From assembly GCF_025566965.1 (NCBI RefSeq), contig NZ_JAOQJL010000004.1:1-64000 (forward strand): a DNA stretch of 64,000 nucleotides, written 5' to 3'. The notes under the pieces are model-generated. The model did not search any database. It saw only the letters and a program-made list of their open reading frames with translations, and was not told the DNA's origin. The DNA comes from Blautia_A ammoniilytica (GTDB lineage Bacteria > Bacillota > Clostridia > Lachnospirales > Lachnospiraceae). The position numbers and the translations under genes are program-made. Positions 1-5,838 of the stretch are shown here, in pieces; positions within the stretch are counted from its first letter, which is position 1; each line of letters starts with the position of its first letter.

Positions 1-177
1 AAGACGGAGTTAAAGGATTTAAAACTGGCATTTATCAACTGTGAATGCGGCAGCTGGCTAAGATATTTTACGAATGAGACTGCGGATCTGATCGAACTGA
101 ACTGTATAAACTGCGGTATGCCTGTTGCACTGAAATACAACGCCAAGAAGAAACTGTATGAAACGATAAGGAGCTGA
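1..177 (+). CDS. small zinc-binding phage protein, 5' end outside window
   Basis: Frame 1 is open from the first base to TGA at 175-177 (58 codons visible). The peptide has a Cys-x-Cys pair and a later Cys-x-x-Cys pair, the layout of a small zinc ribbon. It is followed four bases later by the next small ORF, so it belongs to the run of small accessory genes in the prophage middle region. The start is before the window. I do not recognise a named family. Confidence 0.6.
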   Translation, partial: KTELKDLKLAFINCECGSWLRYFTNETADLIELNCINCGMPVALKYNAKKKLYETIRS

Positions 178-181
178 GGCT

Positions 182-343
182 ATGGAGGAAAAATATAAAA
201 CCTGTAAACACAGTACAGGAGAATATGGACAGACAGCAGTATATGTACATCCAAGCTGTCCAAGGCTGTCAATGATCAAAGGAAAACTGGTGAGCAGCAA
301 AAGAAGGTGTAATGAGTGTAAGAACTGGGAGGAGAAGGATTAA
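182..343 (+). CDS. small Cys-rich phage protein (53 aa)
   Basis: ATG at 182 follows the previous stop by four bases, and the stop TAA at 341-343 overlaps the next ATG at 343. The 53-residue product has Cys at positions 8, 26, 43 and 46 (CNEC near the end), suggesting a metal-binding knuckle. Tight packing with its neighbours supports a real gene in the prophage accessory block. Function unknown. Confidence 0.6.
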   Translation: MEEKYKTCKHSTGEYGQTAVYVHPSCPRLSMIKGKLVSSKRRCNECKNWEEKD

Positions 344-541
344 TGGCATGCGCAAAGAAATGTGACAGATGTGAAAAACTGTACGAGGAGTACAATTTTG
401 AGGATGACGAAAAGAATCCTAATGGGATTATGGTATTAAATTTGGACTATCAAAGACATTTTTATTCACATACCGCTATGGATTTATGCCCCGATTGATT
501 GTATGAAAGAATTTCAGGATTGGATGAAAGAGGTGAAGTAG
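343..541 (+). pseudogene. zinc-ribbon phage protein broken by a 4-bp duplication
   Basis: ATG 343 reads 51 codons to TGA at 496-498. The N-terminus has CDRC and the frame stops just after LCPD. The bases GATT occur twice in tandem (493-496 and 497-500). Removing one copy restores the frame to read LCPDCMKEFQDWMKEVK and stop at TAG 539-541, directly before the next ATG at 542, completing a second Cys-x-x-Cys. The ancestral gene was thus a two-knuckle zinc ribbon of about 64 residues. A sequencing or assembly error is possible but the repeat is not a homopolymer. Confidence 0.6.
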
Positions 542-961
542 ATGATTGATCTGGCAAATAAATGCGTATTAGTCAGAACACATGAAGAGTATAAAAATAT
601 TCTGAAAGTAGCAAAGGAACAAGGATATAGATGGTACGGCGGAAAAGAAGTGTATCCATATCTCTTTGAAAAACAGCAGATCCCGGATATATTAAAGTTC
701 TATAGCAATAAAGAACTAACAAGAAATGCCAGCCTTACACCGGGATATGAATTAGTAGAAGCATCAGACGTAACTGAAGATGAGAAGAAACTCAAAGATG
801 CTATAAGACTTGTTAGAACATTTGCTAAAAACCTAAGCAGAACAGCATTGACGGACTCATTTATTAAGTCCTTGAATTTACTTGCAGATACTGTAGAAAG
901 TTTTCTCACCCACGAGGAAGCTGAGAAGAAGTTGGAGGAAATGAAGAATGACAAAAGGTGA
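542..961 (+). CDS. phage hypothetical protein (139 aa)
   Basis: The ATG directly abuts the stop of the preceding reading frame and is preceded by AAGAGGTGAAG. The product is 139 residues: an N-terminal part with a W/Y-rich segment (QGYRWYGGKEVYPY) and a charged, probably helical C-terminal half ending in a short coiled coil (EEAEKKLEEMKNDKR). No catalytic motif is seen. It overlaps the next gene by 14 bases, typical of packed phage operons. Function unknown. Confidence 0.65.
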   Translation: MIDLANKCVLVRTHEEYKNILKVAKEQGYRWYGGKEVYPYLFEKQQIPDILKFYSNKELTRNASLTPGYELVEASDVTEDEKKLKDAIRLVRTFAKNLSRTALTDSFIKSLNLLADTVESFLTHEEAEKKLEEMKNDKR

Positions 962-1121
962 AAAAGAGTATATCTATGATGAAATAGACAATGTTACTGT
1001 ATTACCATCCAGACCTATGAACTTGGAAGAACTAGAGGCATATGTCGAGGGCTATAAAGATGCAAGAAATGCGTTTCTTGATAAGTTTGAGGAATGCTAT
1101 TTTAACGTAAAAACAGACTGA
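948..1121 (+). CDS. small acidic phage protein (57 aa)
   Basis: ATG at 948 lies inside the end of the upstream gene; the frame ends at TGA 1119-1121. The 57-residue acidic product carries a helical segment rich in Glu, Tyr and aromatic residues (LEELEAYVEGYKDARNAF). Overlap with the previous gene and an 11-bp gap to the next support expression in the same transcript. No family recognised. Confidence 0.55.
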   Translation: MTKGEKEYIYDEIDNVTVLPSRPMNLEELEAYVEGYKDARNAFLDKFEECYFNVKTD

Positions 1122-1131
1122 GAGGCGACTT

Positions 1132-1299
1132 ATGGAAGCAAACAAAACCTGTAAGACCTGCAAAGATAATGACAACGGTTTATGCGACCGCACAGGACAG
1201 CTGATTGACGATGATGATCATTGTGATAGCTGGCACAGTGACTGGCGGGATGCGATGATGAGGACGTTCCTGGGACGGCCAGGAGGGAGCGCAAAATGA
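1132..1299 (+). CDS. small Cys-rich phage protein (55 aa)
   Basis: ATG 1132 follows AGAGGCGACTT. The 55-residue product opens with CKTC and has two more Cys (positions 18 and 31), a pattern common in small phage accessory proteins of Firmicutes that probably bind zinc. Its TGA at 1297-1299 overlaps the ATG (1296) of the truncated YopX gene. Function unknown. Confidence 0.6.
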   Translation: MEANKTCKTCKDNDNGLCDRTGQLIDDDDHCDSWHSDWRDAMMRTFLGRPGGSAK

Positions 1300-1406
1300 G
1301 AGAAATTCTTTTTAAAGCAAAGCAGATTGATAATGGCGATTGGTATACAGCCCAATGTCTGAATGAAGCAGTTGATATCGTAAAAGGTGGTGGAGTTGAA
1401 TGTTAG
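1296..1406 (+). pseudogene. truncated YopX-family protein
   Basis: The first 16 codons (MREILFKAKQIDNGDW) match the intact YopX gene at 2518 with about 45 of 48 identical bases. The YopX body is missing after that; the frame runs through an unrelated stretch ending in DIVKGGGVEC and stops at 1404-1406. It looks like a duplicated yopX 5' end fused to the tail of another gene. The stop overlaps the next ORF start at 1400. Confidence 0.6.
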
Positions 1407-1878
1407 TGCCTGCAATATTATGTAAAGAACAAATCGAAAAGAAATTTCAGAAATTATATTATACAAAAGATATGTTTTATTATACTGGCTGTTTGGCACA
1501 ATGGTATCCTAATATTAAGGATATTCCTGGCGATGGTGATTTTGATTATGCGATCGTAAATAATGCTGGTGAACTCATTGGTTATCTTTCGTATAAAGCA
1601 GATTATTATTGCTCAAAAGTCTATAATTTTGGATTAGTTTCTTTTGATAGAGGAAATCCAATTATAGGTAATGACTTATATAAAAAGTTAGAAGAACTTA
1701 TTCCACGTTTTCGCCGTATTGAATGGAGAATGGTTGGTGGAAATCCTGTTGAAAAACATTATGATAAGTTTTGCAAATTGCATAATGGTAAAAAGCATAT
1801 ATTAAAAGACTCAATAAGAGATAAAAACGGAAATTATCACGATGATATTATTTATGAAATCGTGAAAGGTGGTGGAGT
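1377..1878 (+). repeat. 20-bp direct repeats flanking an AT-rich gene
   Basis: ATCGTAAAAGGTGGTGGAGT at 1377-1396 recurs at 1859-1878 with one mismatch (G for A at base 6). Each copy encodes IVKGGGV in the upstream frame and supplies the GGTGGAG ribosome binding site just before the ATG of the next gene (1400 and 1881). The 482-bp unit between them holds one AT-rich ORF, consistent with gain of that unit through the repeats. Confidence 0.7.
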
Positions 1879-1891
1879 AGATGGCAATTAA
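1400..1891 (+). CDS. AT-rich accessory protein, possibly GNAT-fold
   Basis: 163-residue product starting at ATG 1400, with GGTGGAG seven bases upstream. Base composition is visibly more AT-rich than the neighbouring genes. The middle part (GELIGYLSYKAD, later FGLVSF and the block around RRIEWRMVGGNPVEKHYDKF) is arranged like a GNAT acetyltransferase core with an acceptor-side helix, but I cannot confirm an acetyl-CoA loop. It is framed by 20-bp direct repeats, suggesting recent acquisition. Function uncertain. Confidence 0.6.
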   Translation: MLVPAILCKEQIEKKFQKLYYTKDMFYYTGCLAQWYPNIKDIPGDGDFDYAIVNNAGELIGYLSYKADYYCSKVYNFGLVSFDRGNPIIGNDLYKKLEELIPRFRRIEWRMVGGNPVEKHYDKFCKLHNGKKHILKDSIRDKNGNYHDDIIYEIVKGGGVDGN

Positions 1892-2516
1892 ACCTATTTT
1901 ATTCAATACCGAGATGGTTCGGGCAATCATGGACGGAAGAAAGATCTGTACCAGAAGGATTGTTAAAGATGACATTCCGGATGATGCGATGTGGGGATAT
2001 ACAGCATTTACTTCTAAAGGATATATATCTTGTAGAGGGGTGTATGCCGATGGATACGGCGAAGGATTTTACAAATTGCCGTATCAGCCAGGTGACCTCC
2101 TGTATGTTCGAGAAACATGGCAGTATCTATATGAATTGGATGGAAATGAACAGGTCATTGAGGATACGGGGAAATATTATTATGCAGCAACAGATACAAT
2201 CCCGTTCGATACATATGTTGATGAAAATGGAGTGAAACACGATCATGCGCCGTGGCGACCATCCATCCACATGCCGAAAGAAGCGGCGAGAATCTGGCTG
2301 AAGGTTACGGATGTACGGGTGGAGCGGTTGCAGGATATCACAGACGATGATGCAGAAGCAGAGGGATGTTTCGATTATACATCAACAGCACTTGGTTTTC
2401 CCGATGTATGGGATTCCACCATCAAGAAATCCGACCTTGACCGCTACGGATGGGATACGAACCCGTGGGTCTGGGTGATTGAGTTTGAGCGGTGTGAAAA
2501 ACCGAAGGAGGTGTGA
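1881..2516 (+). CDS. ASCH-like phage protein (211 aa)
   Basis: The N-terminus (KPILFNTEMVRAIMDGRKICTRRI) and the motif YQPGDLLYVRETW match the phage ASCH/PUA-like family, whose fold is linked to RNA or modified-base binding. The later segment (HMPKEAARIWLKVTDVRVERLQDIT) continues that family pattern. It is common in siphophage accessory regions of Firmicutes. The start at 1881 uses the ribosome binding site supplied by the right-hand 20-bp repeat. The biochemical role is not known. Confidence 0.75.
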   Translation: MAIKPILFNTEMVRAIMDGRKICTRRIVKDDIPDDAMWGYTAFTSKGYISCRGVYADGYGEGFYKLPYQPGDLLYVRETWQYLYELDGNEQVIEDTGKYYYAATDTIPFDTYVDENGVKHDHAPWRPSIHMPKEAARIWLKVTDVRVERLQDITDDDAEAEGCFDYTSTALGFPDVWDSTIKKSDLDRYGWDTNPWVWVIEFERCEKPKEV

Positions 2517-2517
2517 T

Positions 2518-2925
2518 ATGAGAGAAATTCTTTTTAAAGCAAAACGGATTGATAATGGCGAATGGGTTGAGGGATATGTAGTTCGCAAACATGGATTATA
2601 CTTTATTTATAGTATTGTAAATTCAGAATCATGCAGACAAAACAATTATGAAATTGTTCCAGAAACGCTCTGCCAGTTCACGGGACTTTGCGACAAAAAC
2701 GGCAATAAAATCTGGGAAAATGATATTTGTGATCGCAAAGAGATATATCCGGAAGTTGTGAAAATGAACACAGGAGATTGGACTTTAGATTATAGTTACG
2801 TGTTCGGAAAAGAATATGGAACCGATTTCTGCAATCTTGGATTCTATGTTGTGAGAAGAAAATGCGTTGAGGTGATTGGTAACATTTTTGACAATCCAGA
2901 ATTATTACAGGAGGATACAGAATGA
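2518..2925 (+). CDS. YopX family protein
   Basis: The start at ATG 2518 is chosen because AAGGAGGTGTGAT precedes it and because the YopX N-terminus (MREILFKAKRIDNGEWVEGY) begins there. The 135-residue product has the YopX hallmarks TLCQFTGLCDKNGNKIWENDI and VIGNIFDNPELL. YopX proteins are frequent in Gram-positive phages; their role is not established. A broken copy of the same 5' end lies at 1296. It overlaps the next gene by 4 bases. Confidence 0.85.
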   Translation: MREILFKAKRIDNGEWVEGYVVRKHGLYFIYSIVNSESCRQNNYEIVPETLCQFTGLCDKNGNKIWENDICDRKEIYPEVVKMNTGDWTLDYSYVFGKEYGTDFCNLGFYVVRRKCVEVIGNIFDNPELLQEDTE

Positions 2926-3119
2926 TTGAGATCATCAGTACAGAGCAGCAGAAGATCACGGATCAGGAAGTAACAGAAGCCCTGCAAACACTAAAACAGT
3001 ATTGCAAGGAACATGAAGATACAGGCCCTGAATGCCAGGGATGCTGTGCACATGTAGTATGTGGCAATTTAGCCCCGATGGATTGGGACTTGCCAGGAGA
3101 TAAGGAGGCAGAAGCATGA
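2922..3119 (+). CDS. small Cys-containing phage protein (65 aa)
   Basis: ATG 2922 overlaps the YopX stop (ATGA) and is preceded by AGGAGGATACAGA. The 65-residue product has a Cys cluster (YCKEHEDTGPECQGCCAHVVCG) typical of small zinc-binding phage proteins, followed by an acidic tail. Its stop overlaps the next ATG at 3116, so it is translationally coupled on both sides. Function unknown. Confidence 0.65.
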   Translation: MIEIISTEQQKITDQEVTEALQTLKQYCKEHEDTGPECQGCCAHVVCGNLAPMDWDLPGDKEAEA

Positions 3120-3484
3120 GCGATAAACGTAAAATATACGATTACATAAAAAGGACAATAAATCCTTATGGAAGACCTTTCGATGGAACAGCTTATGAAC
3201 TTGGAGTTAAAATCATAGATTTCATCGAAAATATAGATGGCGAGAAAGAAAATGGTTGGATTCCGGTCACAGAAAGACTTCCAGAGGAAGACGGAAGGTA
3301 TCTGGTGACGTTTAAGAATGGAATAAAAGTTTGTATGGTAGGATATGGCTCTTGCAAGAGAACTGTACTAGGATATCCAATTGGACATGGCTGGTATAGC
3401 TTGGAAGAAGCGCAATATTATGCGAAGGACAGTATTATTGCCTGGATGCACTTGCCGGAACCATACAAGGAGGACGAAACATGA
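3116..3484 (+). CDS. DUF551 domain protein
   Basis: The 122-residue product contains the DUF551 signature: GWIPVTERLPEEDGRYLVTF in the middle and IIAWMHLPEPYKED at the end. DUF551 proteins are widespread in phages and prophages; no activity is known. About 45 residues precede the domain. The start overlaps the previous stop (ATGA) and AAGGAGG lies upstream. The stop overlaps the next gene at 3481. Confidence 0.8.
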   Translation: MSDKRKIYDYIKRTINPYGRPFDGTAYELGVKIIDFIENIDGEKENGWIPVTERLPEEDGRYLVTFKNGIKVCMVGYGSCKRTVLGYPIGHGWYSLEEAQYYAKDSIIAWMHLPEPYKEDET

Positions 3485-3837
3485 AAGCCTACAAAGACCC
3501 CACAGCTGATCAGGCAATCTCTGAAGTGGACAAGTGGAAACGAAAGCAGCGTGATCTGGAAGAGCAGCACAAGATCCACAGAGGGGACATCATTACAATC
3601 CGGATAGCCAAAAGAGAGGGTGTAGACGGGGCACTGGTGATCCGAGATGTGAAGACCGTTGTCAAAGCATTGTATCCTCATGTGGTGGAGTTAAGACTTC
3701 CCGGAGGAATAACCAGATCGCCAACATATTGGGAACTTGCAAAAATGCGCGTGGGAGGTGGCATCAGTGGAAGTCAGGATAACCAGGGAGCTCCTGGACA
3801 ACTACCGAAAAATAAAAAGGGAGATCCCCATTCTTGA
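3481..3837 (+). CDS. phage hypothetical protein (118 aa)
   Basis: ATG 3481 overlaps the previous stop and follows AAGGAGGACGAAAC. The 118-residue product is basic, with a helical N-terminus (EVDKWKRKQRDLEEQH) followed by a beta-rich core (GDIITIRIAKREGV, VVELRLPGGITRSPTYWELAKM). Its position just before the late regulator, with a 71-bp overlap, is common in Firmicutes prophages. No function recognised. Confidence 0.65.
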   Translation: MKAYKDPTADQAISEVDKWKRKQRDLEEQHKIHRGDIITIRIAKREGVDGALVIRDVKTVVKALYPHVVELRLPGGITRSPTYWELAKMRVGGGISGSQDNQGAPGQLPKNKKGDPHS

Positions 3838-4180
3838 GTATGAGTTGAATGAGCTGTGGCTGACAGACAAAGGCATGGGGAACAGTGTGATCCTGAATGG
3901 GAAAAACGGATCCAAGAAGCCGGAGACGGTAGTTGGGTTCGATCAGGAGAAATACAACCGCCGGAAGAGGACGCTGAATCTGAAAAAGGTGCAGGCCGAA
4001 GCTGTGGAGAAATGGATTGACGATATCCCAGATGGCCAGACCAGATGTGTGTTCAAGATGTTTTACCGGGATGGGATGACTTGGCCGAAAATAGCGCACA
4101 AAATAGGAATGCCACAGAATGAGGACTATCCAAGAGTGTGTATAAGGGATGCGTATTTAAAAAAGATGGACATAAAATAA
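3767..4180 (+). CDS. ArpU/RinA-like late-gene transcription regulator
   Basis: The GTG at 3767 is chosen because GGGAGGTGG sits seven bases upstream; the longer frame from 3737 lacks one. The 137-residue product ends in a sigma-region-4-like helix-turn-helix (RCVFKMFYRDGMTWPKIAHKIG), as in ArpU/RinA/LtrA-type phage late activators. It is the last gene before the packaging and structural block and directly abuts an iteron-bearing promoter region. It probably switches on late genes from that site. Confidence 0.7.
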   Translation: MEVRITRELLDNYRKIKREIPILEYELNELWLTDKGMGNSVILNGKNGSKKPETVVGFDQEKYNRRKRTLNLKKVQAEAVEKWIDDIPDGQTRCVFKMFYRDGMTWPKIAHKIGMPQNEDYPRVCIRDAYLKKMDIK

Positions 4181-4186
4181 TTTTTT

Positions 4187-4218
4187 TTTCGGTAATTTCG
4201 GTTTTTTCGGTTTATAAT
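4187..4218 (+). promoter_or_regulatory. candidate phage late promoter with TTTCGG iterons
   Basis: TTTCGG occurs three times at exact 9-bp steps (4187-4192, 4196-4201, 4205-4210), followed after two bases by TATAAT (4213-4218). No TTGACA-like -35 exists at the proper distance; the iterons occupy that place. This is the arrangement of an activator-dependent promoter, and it lies seven bases after the regulator gene. It would drive the tRNA and the packaging and structural genes. Confidence 0.5.
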
Positions 4219-4306
4219 AACAATGAAGCCGAAGGCTCATAAGGCCGGAAGCACACTCTTCACGTAAAGACGGCCGCCGGGTGCTACAGCCTGGCGGTTG
4301 ATTTGC
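4219..4306 (+). other. structured leader upstream of the tRNA
   Basis: This part of the 309-bp gene-free stretch holds nested inverted repeats. They are a small AGCC-GAA-GGCT hairpin near 4226-4237, GGCCG pairing with CGGCC around 4240-4275, and an 8-bp stem CCGCCGGG/CCTGGCGG with loop TGCTACAG at about 4273-4296. No ORF with a ribosome binding site is present. It may be a 5' leader or a noncoding RNA processed together with the tRNA. Confidence 0.35.
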
Positions 4307-4378
4307 CGGAACATAGCTCAATGGTAGAGCAGCTGGCTTATATCCAGCGTGGTGGTAGTTCGATTCTATCTGTTCCGA
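4307..4378 (+). tRNA. tRNA-Ile (anticodon UAU)
   Basis: A full cloverleaf folds by eye. Acceptor CGGAACA (4307-4313) pairs with TGTTCCG (4371-4377), discriminator A at 4378. The D stem is GCTC/GAGC with AATGGTA loop. The anticodon stem GCTGG/CCAGC has a 7-base loop CTTATAT, giving anticodon TAT. The variable loop is GTGGT and the T stem GGTAG/CTATC has loop TTCGATT. CCA is not encoded. The anticodon reads AUA. It lies inside the prophage between the late promoter and the terminase genes. Confidence 0.8.
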
Positions 4379-4422
4379 TTGGCTTCAAGAGAAGCTATCC
4401 CAACTACATACATTTTTTGCTA

Positions 4423-4446
4423 ACGCCCTGTAGAAATACGGGGCGT
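4423..4446 (+). terminator. 10-bp hairpin with GAAA tetraloop
   Basis: ACGCCCTGTA (4423-4432) pairs over ten bases with TACGGGGCGT (4437-4446) around a GAAA loop. No strong T-run follows (CTTGTAGT), so it may be a weak terminator or an RNA processing and stability element. It lies between the tRNA and the membrane-protein gene at 4490. Confidence 0.4.
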
Positions 4447-4489
4447 CTTGTAGTATGATGGAAGAAAATGTATGTGGGAGGACTTTTTT

Positions 4490-4897
4490 ATGCCAGAAGA
4501 ACAAATTGCAATAACATTGGTTGGAGCGATTATTTCAGGGGTATTGGCGACTATCATAACTCTTGTTATAAATGCAAAAGCCGAGAAAAAGAGACGAAAA
4601 CAACAGCTTGTAGATGATATATTTGGCTATAAGTATCAAATGACGGGCTCTACATTAAATGCATTAGATATTAATTGTCAAGGACTTACAAGGGCTTTAA
4701 ACAGAGTTATTATAGTTTTTCATGATGACCCAGAGGTTATGAAAGCTCTTGACAATTTATGGTTGGCTATAAATGGTAAAAATACAAAAATAACTGATGA
4801 TTTGCTAATTACTTTGTTAAGGACAATGAGTAAAAGTGCAGGCATAAAATGTAACGATTGGAATGATAGTAGATTCACACGAGTTTTTAAAGTTTGA
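4490..4897 (+). CDS. AT-rich membrane protein, DUF6680-like (phage cargo)
   Basis: ATG 4490 has GGGAGGA nine bases upstream; the frame could be extended to 4472 without a ribosome binding site. The 135-residue product has one N-terminal membrane segment (about residues 6-27), a basic stretch (KAEKKRRK), then a cytoplasmic part with NALDINCQGLTRALNRVIIVFHDDPEVMKALDNLW, resembling DUF6680 proteins. It is AT-rich and bracketed by hairpins (4423-4446, 4924-4946), the setting of a lysogenic-conversion gene. Role unknown; superinfection exclusion is a guess. Confidence 0.6.
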   Translation: MPEEQIAITLVGAIISGVLATIITLVINAKAEKKRRKQQLVDDIFGYKYQMTGSTLNALDINCQGLTRALNRVIIVFHDDPEVMKALDNLWLAINGKNTKITDDLLITLLRTMSKSAGIKCNDWNDSRFTRVFKV

Positions 4898-4923
4898 GTC
4901 ATTAAAATAATAACACAACACAG

Positions 4924-4946
4924 GCAGCTCTTCGGGGCTGCTTTTG
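4924..4946 (+). terminator. rho-independent terminator
   Basis: GCAGCTC (4924-4930), UUCG tetraloop, GGGCTGC (4935-4941), then TTTTGTT. A strong intrinsic terminator shape directly after the membrane-protein gene and before the terminase genes. Confidence 0.75.
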
Positions 4947-4983
4947 TTATACCGACAAAACGACAAACACGAGGTGATGAGAC

Positions 4984-5838
4984 ATGGCCAGGGCGCCGGA
5001 CAAGAGAATAGAGCAGGCAAAAGAAATGTACCTGCAGGGGCAGAAATTGGTTGAGATTGCAAGTCAACTGAATCTGCCAGAGGGCACTGTCCGGAGATGG
5101 AAGTGTACTCATAAGTGGGAAAACGAACGTTCGGATAAGAAAAGCGAACGTTCGGAAAAGAAAAAAGTAAAAAAGAAGAAAGCTGCTGAGAGTGAAGTTG
5201 AGCGGGTAATTGAAAATTCTGATCTGACTGACAAACAGCGGCTTTTTTGTATTTGTTATATTCGGAGTTTTAACGCTACAAAAGCATATCAGAAAGCATA
5301 TGAAGTTGATTACTTAACGGCAGCGGCGAATGGTTCGAGGATGCTAGGAAATGCTAGAGTAAAAAAAGAAATCTTACGTTTGAAGAAGGAGCGCTTAAAT
5401 CGAGAATTTTTTTCTGAATCAGATATCTTCCAGAAGTATATGGACATAGCTTTTGCCGATATTACAGATTATCTTAAGTTTGGAACTGAGGAAGTTCCTG
5501 TAATGGCTATATATGGCCCCGTTAAAATAAAGGATCCGGAAACAGGAGAAGAAAAACAGTTAACCAAAACGGTAAATACTGTTCATTTTAAGGAATCTTC
5601 TGGAGTCGATGGAACCATTCTTGCGGAAGTACGACGAGGAAAGGACGGAGCCAGCATTAAACTTTCAGATCGGATGAAAGCCCTTCAATGGCTGTCAGAT
5701 CATATGGATATGGGAACTGAAGAACAGAAAGCTAAAATCGCTCAGATGAAAGCTCAAACAGAAAAGATTACTGGTAATAACCAGGAGATTGAGGACCTGG
5801 ATGAGATAGAGGGGGAGATCTATGGCGGTGATAAGTAA
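4984..5838 (+). CDS. phage terminase small subunit
   Basis: 284 residues. Residues about 1-40 form a homeodomain-like helix-turn-helix (KRIEQAKEMYLQGQKLVEIASQLNLPEGTVRRWK). A very basic linker (about 45-75, KSERSEKKKVKKKK) and then the Terminase_2/XtmA-type domain (LTDKQRLFCICYIRSFNATKAYQKAYEVDY) follow. It recognises the packaging site and delivers DNA to the large subunit. The start follows CGAGGTGATGAGAC, and it overlaps the large subunit gene by 17 bases. Twin 10-bp palindromes lie within the linker codons. Confidence 0.9.
   Translation: MARAPDKRIEQAKEMYLQGQKLVEIASQLNLPEGTVRRWKCTHKWENERSDKKSERSEKKKVKKKKAAESEVERVIENSDLTDKQRLFCICYIRSFNATKAYQKAYEVDYLTAAANGSRMLGNARVKKEILRLKKERLNREFFSESDIFQKYMDIAFADITDYLKFGTEEVPVMAIYGPVKIKDPETGEEKQLTKTVNTVHFKESSGVDGTILAEVRRGKDGASIKLSDRMKALQWLSDHMDMGTEEQKAKIAQMKAQTEKITGNNQEIEDLDEIEGEIYGGDK
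5124..5154 (+). repeat. twin CGAACGTTCG palindromes (candidate pac/cos recognition site)
   Basis: The perfect palindrome CGAACGTTCG occurs at 5124-5133 and 5145-5154, centre to centre 21 bp (two helical turns), with similar flanks (GATAAGAAAAG / GAAAAGAAAA). It lies in the linker of the small terminase gene, where several phages carry their packaging signal. The spacing suits cooperative binding of a dimer or oligomer. It also encodes the repeated residues ERS. Confidence 0.4.

Noticed and set aside
5124..5133. LexA-like site in the terminase gene
   Set aside because: CGAAC and GTTCG abut directly; the SOS box needs four bases between them, and no promoter is there.
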